The notes: generated from the letters alone by a model not told the origin. A DNA stretch of 64,000 bases from Eutreptiella sp. 'Long Island Sound 2002' (GCA_964036045.1 OZ038388.1:29037759-29101758); one strand, 5' to 3'. Positions 48,801 to 59,662 are shown, counted from the first letter of the stretch. Numbers and translations: made by a program.

Positions 48801-51419
48801 TCCCTCGACCCGAACTGTGCATGCATGAAGGATGGACATTGTAAGAATCGGTACCCGAAGGAATTCCAAGATGTGACCACGAACAGCGAGAATGGATATC
48901 CTCTTTATCGCCGTCGCAACAACGGCCGCACTATAACATGCAGGGGGCATAAACTTGATAATCGTTGGGTGGTTCCACATGTGCGTGCGTTGGCCAGAAA
49001 ATATGCTTGCCACATCAACGTGGAGTACTGTGCCTCACTTGCGGCTATCAAATACTTGCACGAGTATATTTACAAGGGGTTTGACCGGGGCGACGCCACC
49101 CTACGAGACGATCAAGTCAACGAAGTTGTGGAGTTCGTGGAGGGCCGGTACATTTGCACATCTGAAGGAGTGTGGAGACTATTGGCATTTGACTTACATG
49201 AGCAATTTCCCGCGGTATTGCGGCTACCAGTTCACTTAGAAAACCAGCAGCACGTTCGATGGCACGACCAACAACATCTTACTGACATCGTTGGAGATGG
49301 ACCCCCCGACACACCACTAACCGCTTGGTTGAAGTCCAACGCCAAGCCGGATCATGCTTTCGGTAAGCACTTGCTGTACACCGACTATGCCGAGCGGTTC
49401 ACGTATGATGCAAAGACCAAAGAATGGAAAATTCGGAAGAGAGGACTAAACACGGTAATTGGTCGCATGTACTTTGTGCTCCCAAATGCGGGCGAAGTAT
49501 ACTTTCTCCGACTATTGTTACACCATGTTGCTGGTGCAACCTCTTTCCAAGATTTGCGTACCGTTCACGGCAACCTATGTGCCACTTTTCAAGAAGCATG
49601 CGTACGTCGCGGCCTTCTAGAAGATGACACCGAGTGGGAACAATGTCTGAACGAGGCAAAAATGTACTACAAATCCGGCCGACTACGACTTCTTTTTTGC
49701 ACCATCTTGGAGTACAACTCCCCAAAAGATCCCTACAAGCTGTGGTTAAAGTACGAGGAAGAGTTCATCAGCGACATTCGTTGGAATTGGCAACGTACAC
49801 ATCCTGGCACAAAAAACGAGCCAACGCATGCCGAGATTGTGAATGAAGCCCTATTGCGGGTCGAGGGCATGCTGCAAAAGCAAGGACTTTCTCTTCGCTC
49901 GTTTCCTTCTATGCCGTTTCCAGTGCCCAGTGCAATGTCCCATAAGCCTGGCGGTCAGGATGAAGGGTATGATGTTGCACACTTGCGACGTGTTGTTGAG
50001 GATGGTGTGCCAACCTTGAAATAGCAGCAACGCAACATCTACGACCAGGTCACTGCGAGTACACATTTGGACAACAACGACGCAAAGTGCTTCTTTATTT
50101 TGAGTTGCGGTGGTTGCGGAAAGACTTACGTGAACAATTTAATGTTGGCCTATGTACGGAGTCAGGGACGACGGGCGATTGCGGTTGCCTCAAGTGGCAT
50201 CGCTTCTCTTCTTTTGGATGATGGTTCAACTGCGCACTCAGCTTTTGGTATTTCGCCGCAAAAGGGCGGAACATCATCCATTCCTGTGGAGAGCAAACGT
50301 GCCGCGGAACTTCATGAGTGCCAACTCATTGTGTGGGATGAGGCGCCCATGGCAGACAACGATTGCTTCCGTGTATTGGATTAATTGCTCAAAGATATCA
50401 TGGGTGCCAATGATGAAGCACTGCGACTTGTTCCCTTCGGGGGCAAGACCGTCGTCATGACGGGGGGTTGGAGGCAAATTTTGCCCGTTGTACCTCGTGG
50501 CTCTCGAGCGGCCGTGATAGCAGCTACTCTCAAGAAATCCTACCTCTGGCCCTATTTCAAAACACTCGAATTGATGACCAATATTCGGGTGCGAGGCACT
50601 TCTCAAGTTGACGATGACGAGACCCGTGAGTTTGCACGCTGGTTGCTATCCGTTGGGGAGGACACCATCGACAATCCGTTGCCCATACCAGAAGACATGT
50701 TGATCCCAAGCGATGACCCCTGGCCACTGGTAAACCACGTCTTTCCAACCATGAGCAAGGAGGAATTTATGTCTGGTTGTATCCTGGCACCCCGAAATCA
50801 AGAGACCAATGCTATCAACGAAGCGGCGCTGCAGAGCTTGCCAGGAGAGGAGTTTCTTTATGTTAGTGCGGACTTTTTTGGTGCCGATTGCCAAGAAGAT
50901 GCAGCTACCTATCCTCCGGAACTCTTGAACAAGCTTCAGCCTCCGGGCATGGCACGTCACGAGCTCAAGCTTAAGGTCGGGGCCCCTATCATTCTACTGC
51001 GCAATCTCAACCGTACAGAGGGGTTGATGAATGGAACACGCTTGTTGGTAACAAAGTGCCTGGATTTCAACATCCAAGCAGAAATTGTCTCAGGTCCCCG
51101 AAAAGGAAACGTTGTGCTCATTCCACGCATCAATTTGACGTGTGGTGATTCTGAAATGTTGTCGATCAGATTTATTAGGCGACAATTTCCAATAAAGTTG
51201 GCTTTCGCCTTGACGATTAATCGTTCCCAAGGGCAGTCGTTTGAAAGGTTGGGGTTGCTCTTGGAGAATCCTGTTTTTGCCCATGGACAGCTATATGTTG
51301 GCTTTTCCCGCGTTACCTCACGCCGTGGCGTTCGCGTCATTTTAGGGGAACGTGCTTGGGGGGATGTAACTAAGGAAGCAAACACTCCGAACATTGTATG
51401 GTCTGAAATTTTTTCTTGA
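45843..51419 (+). pseudogene. Helitron Rep-helicase, two in-frame stops and a motif change
   Basis: The frame spans 1,859 codons. The first part (45,843-50,024, 1,393 codons) is intact and covers the charged repeats, the C-x-x-C...CC finger, the HUH motif and the Tyr motif. A TAG at 50,022-50,024 lies just before the helicase, and a TAA at 50,382-50,384 follows the Walker B region; copy 1 has GAG and GAA there. In helicase motif III copy 2 reads GGWRQ where copy 1 reads GDWRQ, and LELMTNIR where copy 1 has LELTTNIR. Rep is thus intact and the helicase is broken, the reverse of copy 1, where the only stop lies upstream of the catalytic domains. Confidence 0.88.
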
Positions 51420-52277
51420 TTTCGCCGTCGTCCGTTTCCTTGCTGGATGGCGTGTGGCTCCACTCGACACCGGCGTGTGTCTTGTTCACGTTCCATTTAC
51501 ATCTGAAACCAACCGTTTTCAACATATATTTGAAACCAACCCTCACCTTGACCCTTGCCCTAACCCTAACTACAACTTTGGTGCTAAGTCAACCTCTATC
51601 CCTAACGGCGCAGCCGCTGACAATGTACATTATGCCGTACAAGCCGTGTCATTATAGGAACATGTGCTTGTGGCGACGCCAGCAAGTAAAAAAACGCTTT
51701 GAACCTTGTATGATGCGAGATTCACCTCTCATGTAGCTATTGTCTGTTGGCATTCCTGTTGGTGTGTGGGTGAACTTGCCTCTAAAGTGAATATTGTCAA
51801 GGGTCTATTTGCCTGAAAATATGTTTCGTCCCATTAAATAGCAAAACAATTTTCAAATGCAATTATTTGCCACATTGTGTCTGGTAAGCATCTTCATTCC
51901 CTTCGGGTAAGGAAGTTGGTCATAATTCTTTTTGGGTTCTCCCAAAGAGCAATGGCTTGCTACTATAAGCCGCTCAATTTTCAAACTCTCGACAACTTCC
52001 AAGTACAAATTAACCAAGCGGCGTTACGTGGTGCCTTTAAACTGTCCTCCTCATTACTTTTTTTTCAGAATTCGTTAGCTACAATGCTACAAACATACAA
52101 ACACCGAATACTTTACCGCAAAAGAGATAATGCCCATTAGAAGTGTTTTGCGTCCAACTAATAGATGTTACAGTTTGCAACGTGGTAAAAATCCATTTGC
52201 AACACTCCATTCAACGAAAGATACGGATTCCTCCAAGGGGCCAACTTCACGAGTATAGCTGCCCTGTTGTCGGTACG
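51420..52277 (+). other. Helitron copy 2 3' non-coding region
   Basis: No gene is visible. It matches copy 1 up to 52,260, after which 17 nt lead to the terminal hairpin. Confidence 0.6.
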
Positions 52278-52309
52278 GCCCGCGCTTCAAGCGCGGGCAT
52301 TTACACTAG
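52278..52309 (+). other. Helitron copy 2 3' terminus
   Basis: Perfect ten-base arms GCCCGCGCTT and AAGCGCGGGC are followed by seven bases and CTAG. It is the same terminus as in the 13-17 kb array, which links the non-autonomous units to this autonomous family. Confidence 0.85.
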
Positions 52310-53122
52310 TTATATTTAATTGTGCTATGGTTCGTCGTTTGTCGTCGTTCGTCGTCGTTCGTCATACCCAGAAAATCCGCCCAATTGTGCACGCTGCTGC
52401 TGGCGCGCGCGCGTGCCCGTCAAATGGCATCTGGCGGATTTGCGATTTCGATTTCTGGCACGACAAATCGATCTGAAATCATGAATTCATGTAATTTTAA
52501 TGTACTGTACAATCGATTATCCGGCTATCTACACGAATCATCCCGCCTGTTGACTTTTGGCGATTTTAGCCAACAAGCAGCAGTGGCGACAGTTCCCTCA
52601 CTTATACAGTACGGGATATCAGGTTTGAGACATGAGTCATGAGGTACGGGATACGAGGTACGGGATATGCGGTATGTTGTACACAGTGTGAGGCATGGGT
52701 GATGTGTTTGGAAATATGGATTATGCAAATCGCGGTGTCAAATGTGGTGTCAGAGTACAGCTTAGGAGGGGTAAATTTGGCTCCTAGAGTATGGGATATG
52801 ATGTTTGAGTGTGGTACGGGACACGAGGTACGGGATATGCGGTATGTTGTACACAGTGTGAGGTATGGGTGATTTGTTTGGAAATGTGGATTATGCGAAT
52901 CGCGGTGTCAAATGTGGTGTCAGAGTACAGTTTAGGAGGGGTAGGTTTCACTCATAGAGTACGGGATGTGATGTTTGAGACATGAGTCAGGTGGCACGGG
53001 ATATGAGATACGGGACATGAGGTGTGTTGTATTGGGTTTGCGAAATGCGGTGCGGTGTGAGATATGGTGCTATGGTGATATGGTGATATGGCCCGCGCTT
53101 CAAGCGCGGGCATTTGCACTAG
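52310..53122 (+). mobile_element. Non-autonomous Helitron unit abutting copy 2
   Basis: The unit starts directly after the CTAG of copy 2 with the same AT-rich and TTCG-rich blocks as the 13-17 kb array. It ends in a hairpin at 53,091-53,111 and CTAG at 53,119-53,122. It has no coding capacity beyond chance ORFs. Confidence 0.7.
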
Positions 53123-53430
53123 TTAATATATTTAATTGTGGTAAGGTTCGTTCGTTCGTTCGTCGTCGTCGTTCGTCATACCCAAAAAGTCCTCCCAATT
53201 GTGCACGTTCGGTGACGGTATGCAGACTGCGGCCCTAGCAGACTGCGAAAGACCGCGCACGAACAGGCGACATGCGCATTTACGACAACCGAAAAAACGA
53301 CTGCAACTGATCTACTGCAACTGATCTTCTGCTAAAAGGCGACAAGGATGTTTTGAACCGTTCTGCAGCCCAAATTTATAAAAAAATTGCCTTATTTTAT
53401 CGCCAGATAAGGGAGAGATACCTTACTGGT
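53123..53430. other. Start of another Helitron-unit fragment, then unique DNA
   Basis: The first about 85 bp repeat the array unit start and then break off at GTGCACGTTCGG. The rest shows no gene. Confidence 0.5.
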
Positions 53431-54121
53431 AAATCCACTCCCTCCTACTCATTTTCAACTCCCTCCTACTCATTTTCAACTCCCCCCTGCTCATTTTCAA
53501 CTCCCTCCAAGTGAAAATCCACTCCCTCCTACTCATTTTCAACTCCCTCCTACTCATTTTCAACTCCCCCCTGCTCATTTTCAACTCCCTCCAAGTGAAA
53601 ATCCACTCCCTCCTACTCATTTTCAACTCCCTCCTACTCATTTTCAACTCCCTCCAAGTAAAAATCCACTCCCTCCTACTCATTTTCAACTCCCTCCTAC
53701 TCATTTTCAACTCCCCCCTGCTCATTTTCAACCCCCTCCAAGTGAAAATCCACTCCCTCCTACTCATTTTCAACTCCCTCCTACTCATTTTCAACTCCCC
53801 CCTGCTCATTTTCAACTCCCTCCAAGTGAAAATCCACTCCCTCCTACTCATTTTCAACTCCCTCCTACTCATTTTCAACTCCCTGCTGCTCATTTTCGAA
53901 TCCCCCCTGCTCATTTTCAACCCCCTACAAGTGAAAATCCACTCCCCCCTGCTCATTTTGAACTCCCTGCTGCTCATTTTCAACTCCCTCTAAGTGAAAA
54001 TCCACTCCCCCCTGCTCATTTTCATCTCCCTGCTGCTCATTTTCAACTCCTCCCTGCTCATTTTCAACTCCCTCCAAGTGAAAATCCACTCCCTCCTACT
54101 CATTTTCAACTCCCTCCTACT
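53431..54121. repeat. 21-bp minisatellite with higher-order units
   Basis: Words of 21 bp (CTCATTTTCAACTCCCTCCTA and variants) recur, with a CCAAGTGAAAATCCACT variant inserted every three or four units. Because 21 is a multiple of three, frames on both strands stay open (about 160-186 codons); they are not genes. Confidence 0.9.
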
Positions 54122-54425
54122 CACACACAAGTGTCCCCCCACCGATCCAACCATCGACTTGCACACTATTGTTGTCACTGGAAATTCCGTCCCTCACCTG
54201 CCCTTGCACACTTGGCACGAAGAAAGCATTGTTCCATCTTTTTTTGTTCAATGTGCAAAAGAATGTGTAAAACAATGTACAAGAGATGTGCTTCCCGATG
54301 ATGAAAGTAGTATACATTGTGGAGCCGTAGCTCAAAACTGGGGGCCATGGAGGCATAACCCAACCTTACACAGGCGAACCGTGAAGGCATGGAACATAAA
54401 CTCAGACTTGAAATTTGAAATGTCC
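54122..54425. other. DNA between the minisatellite and the MULE ORF
   Basis: Likely MULE 3' non-coding sequence; no terminal inverted repeat was found by eye. Confidence 0.3.
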
Positions 54426-55493
54426 TTAGTTCTTCGACACTTGAGCCCGCCACTCCCAAAGCTGCTTACACTGATGCAACTCAGCTGGCGAAAGTTGTTC
54501 CCCACATGCAGCCCGAGCATACAACTGAGCCAAGCGAGTATCAACCTGCTCAGCCGAGTCAACCATATTGTGAATGTGTGCATGCAATTGATCATTATAC
54601 GCGGCCTGCTGCGCACTCAGGCCCCCAGGAGCCTGATTCACGGTGGTTAGCGCATCTGAAAGCTCAAGGGCAGCATTCAGCTCTTCCTTCAGCGGCGGAC
54701 CGCTACCCCTACCCTGACCCCTACCTCTTCCCTTTGTAGCACCCTTTGGACCATCCCCTCGCTTAGCGGCCTTCCTGACAGTTGGCTGCACGGTTCGCTT
54801 GGCGGCCACCGGCGGGGGAACAGGTCGTGGTGCTTGTGCACCTGCCACATGGACCTGTGTGGAGGAGGCTCGCATGTCCACAAATTGGTTCAGTAGCCTC
54901 TCCTCTTCTTCGAGAAAGGCCCCTGCATCCTGTCCCTGGTTGGAAAGATGAGTTGCCACTCGATCCACATTATTTATATATTGACGCATCCGGGACTGCA
55001 GGTTCCCAAGGGAGCGGACAATCTGCTCGCGTTTCGTTCTGGCTGGCAAATCAGCCCACGAGGAGATGTCGGTCAATATAATGTCATCGTCTGTAGCATG
55101 GATTGCCACGGGTACGTGCACTGTGGGTAGGGGGAGGCGTTGGCTGCTGCATTTGGCACTGACAAGGACCTGAGTTGCAGTCTGAAATTGTTTTAAAATA
55201 AAAATTGGATTGAACAACCCAAGATGGAAGCCGACTGAAGATGACCGATGATGCAAAACAGCAAAATAGTGACGACATGGATGCCCGACTCGGACAGCAA
55301 GTCCACAACTACACCAAAACTTCGTATAGGCACCATCCTCAGCCAATGGCTCGAACAGACAACCATAATGTGGACAGTTCATGTAACGCGAAGTGCAGCT
55401 GGATTCACTTCGCTTTACCTCATAAACTATATTTTTGCCTTGGATTTGGTGCACACGATTGGAGATCGCACAGAATCTCGGTAGGTCTACCAA
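54426..55493 (-). CDS. MULE transposase C-terminal part with SWIM zinc finger
   Basis: This frame continues the transposase after a +1 shift near 55,500. Near its start is the SWIM motif C-x-C...C-x-H (WCSCGLAVRVGHPCRHYFAVL, cited by its residues about 59-79), usual downstream of the DDE core in FAR1-like MULEs. A Gly/Arg-rich patch (KGRGRGQGRGSG) and a helical end (AELHQCKQLWEWRAQVSKN) follow. No ATG opens the frame; its first listed codon is TTG, which supports it being the tail of the upstream ORF rather than a separate gene. It ends in TAA. Confidence 0.75.
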   Translation of the reverse strand: MVDLPRFCAISNRVHQIQGKNIVYEVKRSESSCTSRYMNCPHYGCLFEPLAEDGAYTKFWCSCGLAVRVGHPCRHYFAVLHHRSSSVGFHLGLFNPIFILKQFQTATQVLVSAKCSSQRLPLPTVHVPVAIHATDDDIILTDISSWADLPARTKREQIVRSLGNLQSRMRQYINNVDRVATHLSNQGQDAGAFLEEEERLLNQFVDMRASSTQVHVAGAQAPRPVPPPVAAKRTVQPTVRKAAKRGDGPKGATKGRGRGQGRGSGPPLKEELNAALELSDALTTVNQAPGGLSAQQAAYNDQLHAHIHNMVDSAEQVDTRLAQLYARAACGEQLSPAELHQCKQLWEWRAQVSKN

Positions 55494-55500
55494 CTCCGTC

Positions 55501-57789
55501 TCAAGTGAATCGTGACACTGCTATTTGGTGATTGGCGTGCCGCTGATTGACCATTTCAGTATATTCAAGTTTATAGCCCTCCTTGGAGAGCAAGTGCAAA
55601 ACAGATAAAAAAATGTGGTAGTAACCTTTTCTTGTGGTTAGGTGGCGCTTTATGCGGCAATTCAAAGACTCAGCCCTCTGTGTGGACTTGCAGCCGAAGG
55701 TAAAAACTTCTACCTGCCATGCAACACACCAACGGTCAAGACGATGTAGGGGGGATCTGACTCCAAGGTAGTCCCTGACAGTTTTCCAGCGGGGGTCCTC
55801 CAGAATTTTGCGCCAGAGAATATCAGCAGCGTCCTTATCTGGGCACTCCTGAACCTGTCGGATGGCGCTCTCAAGAGCAGTGAAATCGTGTTGCTCAAGG
55901 GAGTTTCGGCAGTTTTCGGTAAGATTTTTGTAAATCTGAAAAAGGCAGAGGAAGTGAGCAGTTCGGTCCGGGGGGAAAACCCTGGGAACGGACCCCAAGA
56001 GGGCGTATGCAGCATCACTGAACAAAACGCGGGGTGCACAACCGGTTGCCTTTATCCACTCCTGCCAGAGCCACTCATAATCCTCTGCATTTTCACTGCT
56101 TGGCATGCAGCCCTGAGCCAGGAGAAGGGTTTGGCCATGTTCGTTGATACCGCAAAACAGGGCCAATGCCTCGCCGTACTGATTCGATTTGTACATGTTG
56201 TCTTCAAAAATGACTTGTGCATATTTTCTGGCGTTTTTTACTTGCTCTGGCGTCATAAAAAACCATCTTCGTACAACACCAGTGACTGGGTCAGGGGCTT
56301 CATGATTGAAATACCAGGCAGGATCTGCCTGTTTGAGCATTTTCAGGTGGTTAATCAAACGTGCAAGATCATCTGGGCCCATCTTGCGTTCGATGGACTT
56401 GAAAAAATTTCTGATGTGCTGGGTTGAAAACCCTTTGATTGCTGGGTACGCGTCCTCGCTATATTTCTTCCTCAAATTTATAAGAATTTGCTCCGGCATT
56501 TCACGGTGCTCATACGCCCGCTCAATGTCGTGCCAGAGCTCATCAGGGAGGGCTGATTTGTCCAGTGGGGGGGCCTCCTCCTCGTCAGGCCACCAATGGT
56601 CAGAGTGGTCCCAATTACACTCGGTTAGCTTCCACAGGCCCGTGCCAGCATCATGGGTTAGCGTTGCACCATATGGACACAAATCAGACTTCGTGAGAGG
56701 CCGGGGATGCTTTTCTGGGCGTGCTCTACTGGTCTCCTTTAGGGGCCCGTGTTGTTTTAGGCGTCCCCAAATGCGACAACCAATACGTGCCCAATTACTC
56801 CCCCCTGCAAACTTGCTGGTAACGCTGTTATGTATTGCCAACTCCCCCCGAATCTTATTCAGGTATGCAACAGCTTCGGTGTGGGACCGGAAGGTGCAGC
56901 CAACCTCGTCTCCACGTCGGGGGGAGTGCTCGGAGGGACAATGGGCTTCGCGTTTCACGCGTTTGCGGGGGGGGATGTCGGGATGAGGTTTAGGATCAGA
57001 ACGCGGTGACTGGGCGGCACTAAACTCATGCTTAATTAAGGGGGCCGGATCCGTAGATTCCGTGGGTCCCGAGTCACATGCCGGGGTTGGAGATAGGATG
57101 GCAGGGGGGTTTCTTACGGGGGCAGGTCTGGATGAAACTGCCACTTCCGCGGGTTCCGTTTTGACGTTGTCCAACATTGATGAAGAAACAGATCTCAAGG
57201 TCGCACAAAATGGATCGTCATATACACCCTCAAAAAGCAAGGTCATCTGGGCGGGGGTAGGGTGGCCCATGGACGCGTGGAGGGACCAAAAGTTGGTTCG
57301 AAGGAAGTCTGCGGTTTGATCCTGCAGCGGGATGCAGTTCCATGCAACACCATCGCGGAGACGAAACAGGACAAGAACCCGTTCGTTACGGACCCAGTCA
57401 CCGGTTCTGCGTGAAACTCTACAAATTCGCTGATCATGAACGGGCACACCAGTGATGATCCTCACCAGATCTGAGATGGCAGCCTCACTGATATCCTTAG
57501 GCAAACACAGAACGAGGGTTCTGTCGGGAAGTGCCACGAAAACGGGGATCTCCTTCCTCGCACATCGTCCCTTGTGGAGTAGTTGACACGGTGAGCGTCT
57601 TCGCCGCCGTTGGTGGTGTCTACGATGCCTCCGATGGAGAAGGGAGAGAACAACAGCGGCCGAAACGAGACCACAAAGGACTATGGTCAGCCCCACAAGG
57701 CTCCAGCCGACATCGCAGATTGCGCAGAGCAAAAGCATTAAGATGGACATGTCTACAACGAGAGATGAACGTGAGAGGCTAACCCCCAT
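55501..57789 (-). CDS. MULE (FAR1-like) transposase with N-terminal ubiquitin-like region
   Basis: Residues 14-52 are hydrophobic, followed by an Arg/His-rich patch. Residues 81-147 (IPVFVALPDRTLVL... GVPVHDQRI... LVLFRLRDG) follow the ubiquitin pattern closely, including a FRLRDG end in place of RLRGG. Residues 210-290 are a disordered linker with a basic KRVKR patch. A FAR1/WRKY-type finger covers 371-398 (C371, C391, H395, H398). The DDE core has D530 (FEDNMYKSN), D592 (FSDAAY) and E707 (RAESLNCRIK). The frame stops at TGA near 55,503, while the SWIM finger follows in the +1 frame, so a one-base indel or an unrecognised small intron separates them. The first Met overlaps the degenerate end of the 53-bp array, so the true start is uncertain. 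Confidence 0.8.
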   Translation of the reverse strand: MGVSLSRSSLVVDMSILMLLLCAICDVGWSLVGLTIVLCGLVSAAVVLSLLHRRHRRHHQRRRRRSPCQLLHKGRCARKEIPVFVALPDRTLVLCLPKDISEAAISDLVRIITGVPVHDQRICRVSRRTGDWVRNERVLVLFRLRDGVAWNCIPLQDQTADFLRTNFWSLHASMGHPTPAQMTLLFEGVYDDPFCATLRSVSSSMLDNVKTEPAEVAVSSRPAPVRNPPAILSPTPACDSGPTESTDPAPLIKHEFSAAQSPRSDPKPHPDIPPRKRVKREAHCPSEHSPRRGDEVGCTFRSHTEAVAYLNKIRGELAIHNSVTSKFAGGSNWARIGCRIWGRLKQHGPLKETSRARPEKHPRPLTKSDLCPYGATLTHDAGTGLWKLTECNWDHSDHWWPDEEEAPPLDKSALPDELWHDIERAYEHREMPEQILINLRKKYSEDAYPAIKGFSTQHIRNFFKSIERKMGPDDLARLINHLKMLKQADPAWYFNHEAPDPVTGVVRRWFFMTPEQVKNARKYAQVIFEDNMYKSNQYGEALALFCGINEHGQTLLLAQGCMPSSENAEDYEWLWQEWIKATGCAPRVLFSDAAYALLGSVPRVFPPDRTAHFLCLFQIYKNLTENCRNSLEQHDFTALESAIRQVQECPDKDAADILWRKILEDPRWKTVRDYLGVRSPLHRLDRWCVAWQVEVFTFGCKSTQRAESLNCRIKRHLTTRKGYYHIFLSVLHLLSKEGYKLEYTEMVNQRHANHQIAVSRFT

Positions 57790-59060
57790 TATTGATTCAC
57801 AAAGGTCCTCTGATGCACGAACTTGATAGGCTACCTCCTGACTATTGGTTTACCAAGGGCCTCTGATGCACGAACTTGATAGGCTACCCCCTGACTGTTC
57901 ATTTACTGGGGGCCTCTGATGCACGAACTTGATAGGCCACCCCCTGACTATTGATTTACCAGGGCCTCTGATGCACGAACTTGATAGGCTACCCTCTGAC
58001 TATTGATTTACCACGGGCCTCTGATGCACGAACTTGATAGGCCACCCCCTGATTGTTGATTTACCGGGGGCCTCTGATGCACGAACTTGATAGGCTACCC
58101 CCTGATTATGGAGTCAACAAGGGCCTCTGATGCACGAACTTGATAGGCTACCCCCTGACTATTGATCTACATGGGGCCTCTGATGCACGAACTTGATAGG
58201 CTACCCCCTGATTATTGATTTTCCAGGGGCCTCTGATGCACGAACTTGATAGGCTACCCCCTGACTGTTCATTTACTGGGGGCCTCTGATGCACGAACTT
58301 GATAGGCCACCCCCTGACTATTCACTTACCAGGGGCCTCTGATGCACGAACTTGATAGGCTACCCCCTGACGGTTCATTTACTGGGGGCCTCTGATGCAC
58401 GAACTTGATAGGCCACCCCCTGACTATTCACTTAACAGGGGCCTCTGATGCACGAACTTGATAGGCTACCCCCTGACTGTTCATTTACTGGGGGCCTCTG
58501 ATGCACGAACTTGATAGGCCACCCCCTGACTATTGATTTACCAGGGCCTCTGATGCACGAACCTGATAGGCTACCCTCTGACTATTGATTTACCACGGGC
58601 CTCTGATGCACGAACTTGATAGGCTACCCCCTGATTATTGATTTCCCGGGGGCCTCTGATGCACGAACTTGATAGGCTACCCCCTGATTATGGAGTCAAC
58701 AAGGGCCTCTGATGCACGAACTTGATAGGCTACCCCCTGACTGTTGATCTACCTTGGGGCCTCTGATGCACGAACTTGATAGGCTACCCCCTGATTATTG
58801 ATTTACCAGGGGCCTCTGATGCACGAACTTGATAAGCCACCCCCTGACTATTGACTTACCAGGGGCCTCTGATGCACGAACTTGATAGGCTACCCCCTGA
58901 CTGTTCATTTACCGGGGGCCTCTGATGCACGAACTTGATAGGCTACCCCCTGACTATTGAGTCAACAAGGGCCTCTGATGCACGAACTTGATAGGCTACC
59001 CCCTGACTATTGATTCACCCGGGGCCTCTGATGCACGAACTTGATAGGTTACCGTCTGAC
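57768..59060. repeat. 53-bp satellite array, 24 full copies
   Basis: A 38-bp conserved core (from GGGCCTCTGATGCACGAAC to GGCTACCCCCTGA) alternates with 14-15 bp that vary among a few types, such as CTGTTCATTTACTG and TTATGGAGTCAACA. Counting CCTCTGATGCACGAAC gives 24 copies between about 57,807 and 59,036. A degenerate unit reaches into the start of the MULE ORF. Confidence 0.92.
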
Positions 59061-59243
59061 TCATGTATGGCAAGACATTGCCCTCCCCAGCGTTGAAGGA
59101 TGCGGGGGGATGAGGGGGGGTGGAGGGGGAGGTGAGGGCTGAGCTGGGGGGTGTAAGTGCGGCTAGCCCCATCTGCCCAGATTGGCTACATTTTGGTCAT
59201 TTTCTTTGCTTCGGCGGAATCGCCGCCTCGCAGCTCAGTCACA
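59061..59243. other. G-rich then unique DNA before the LTR element
   Basis: A G-rich patch at 59,100-59,150 is followed by unremarkable sequence; no gene is seen. Confidence 0.4.
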
Positions 59244-59662
59244 GGATATTTCCTATATATTTCTGATATGCCGGATTTGATTCCGCGGTCCATTTCCCGT
59301 AAATCCGCCGCATTCCGCTATTTTAGCTGGAATCGCCATTTGCCGCTGACGCGCGCTCGCGGGCCAGATCGGCCAGACAATTTTACATAAATGGATTATT
59401 TAAATTCATTCGGACAGTTTTGGACACTCAGATGTATTTAGAATAATTCCCCTCAATTTTCTTCATAGACTGGGATTTTCTGCCGGACCACAATCAGCAT
59501 GGATCTTGCTTCTGTTGTCGCTGCTCTCGCCTCCGTTGGTGTCCGAGTGTCCGGTTCTACCCCCAATAACAACATCCAGGGAGACTCCTCGCGTGCCTGC
59601 CCCACTGGTCTTGCCGGCCCCGAGCCCTCCGGCACCCACAACGACCCAGGGCAGCACTTTCA
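59244..59662 (+). repeat. 5' LTR
   Basis: It matches 62,609-63,027 nearly base for base (for example GCGGGCC versus GCGGGGC, and ATTATTT versus ATTACTT). The first base is G where the 3' LTR has T of TG. It contains the gag start codon. Confidence 0.75.

Larger units (their letters stand above)
44587..52309 (+). mobile_element. Helitron copy 2 with canonical 3' end
   Basis: This copy matches copy 1 over most of its length. It ends in the hairpin at 52,278-52,298, then ATTTACA and CTAG at 52,306-52,309, followed by T, the expected 3' signature. The 5' terminus is not resolved; homology with copy 1 begins at 44,587 in an exon-like block. The gene has two in-frame stops and a changed helicase motif, so it is probably immobile unless helped by another copy. 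Confidence 0.82.

Noticed and set aside
7552-50384. Reassigned stop codons (TAA/TAG as sense) to explain in-frame stops in the Helitrons and the host gene
   Set aside because: TAA, TAG and TGA all appear as terminal stops of intact frames here, and the internal stops replace both Gln and Glu codons, so decay is simpler.
53511-53993. ORFs in the 21-bp minisatellite
   Set aside because: Periodicity divisible by three keeps frames open; there is no other coding sign.
57768-59060. CRISPR-like array (38-bp core with 14-15-bp variable parts)
   Set aside because: The variable parts are too short, recur in a few related types, and the context is a eukaryotic transposon region.
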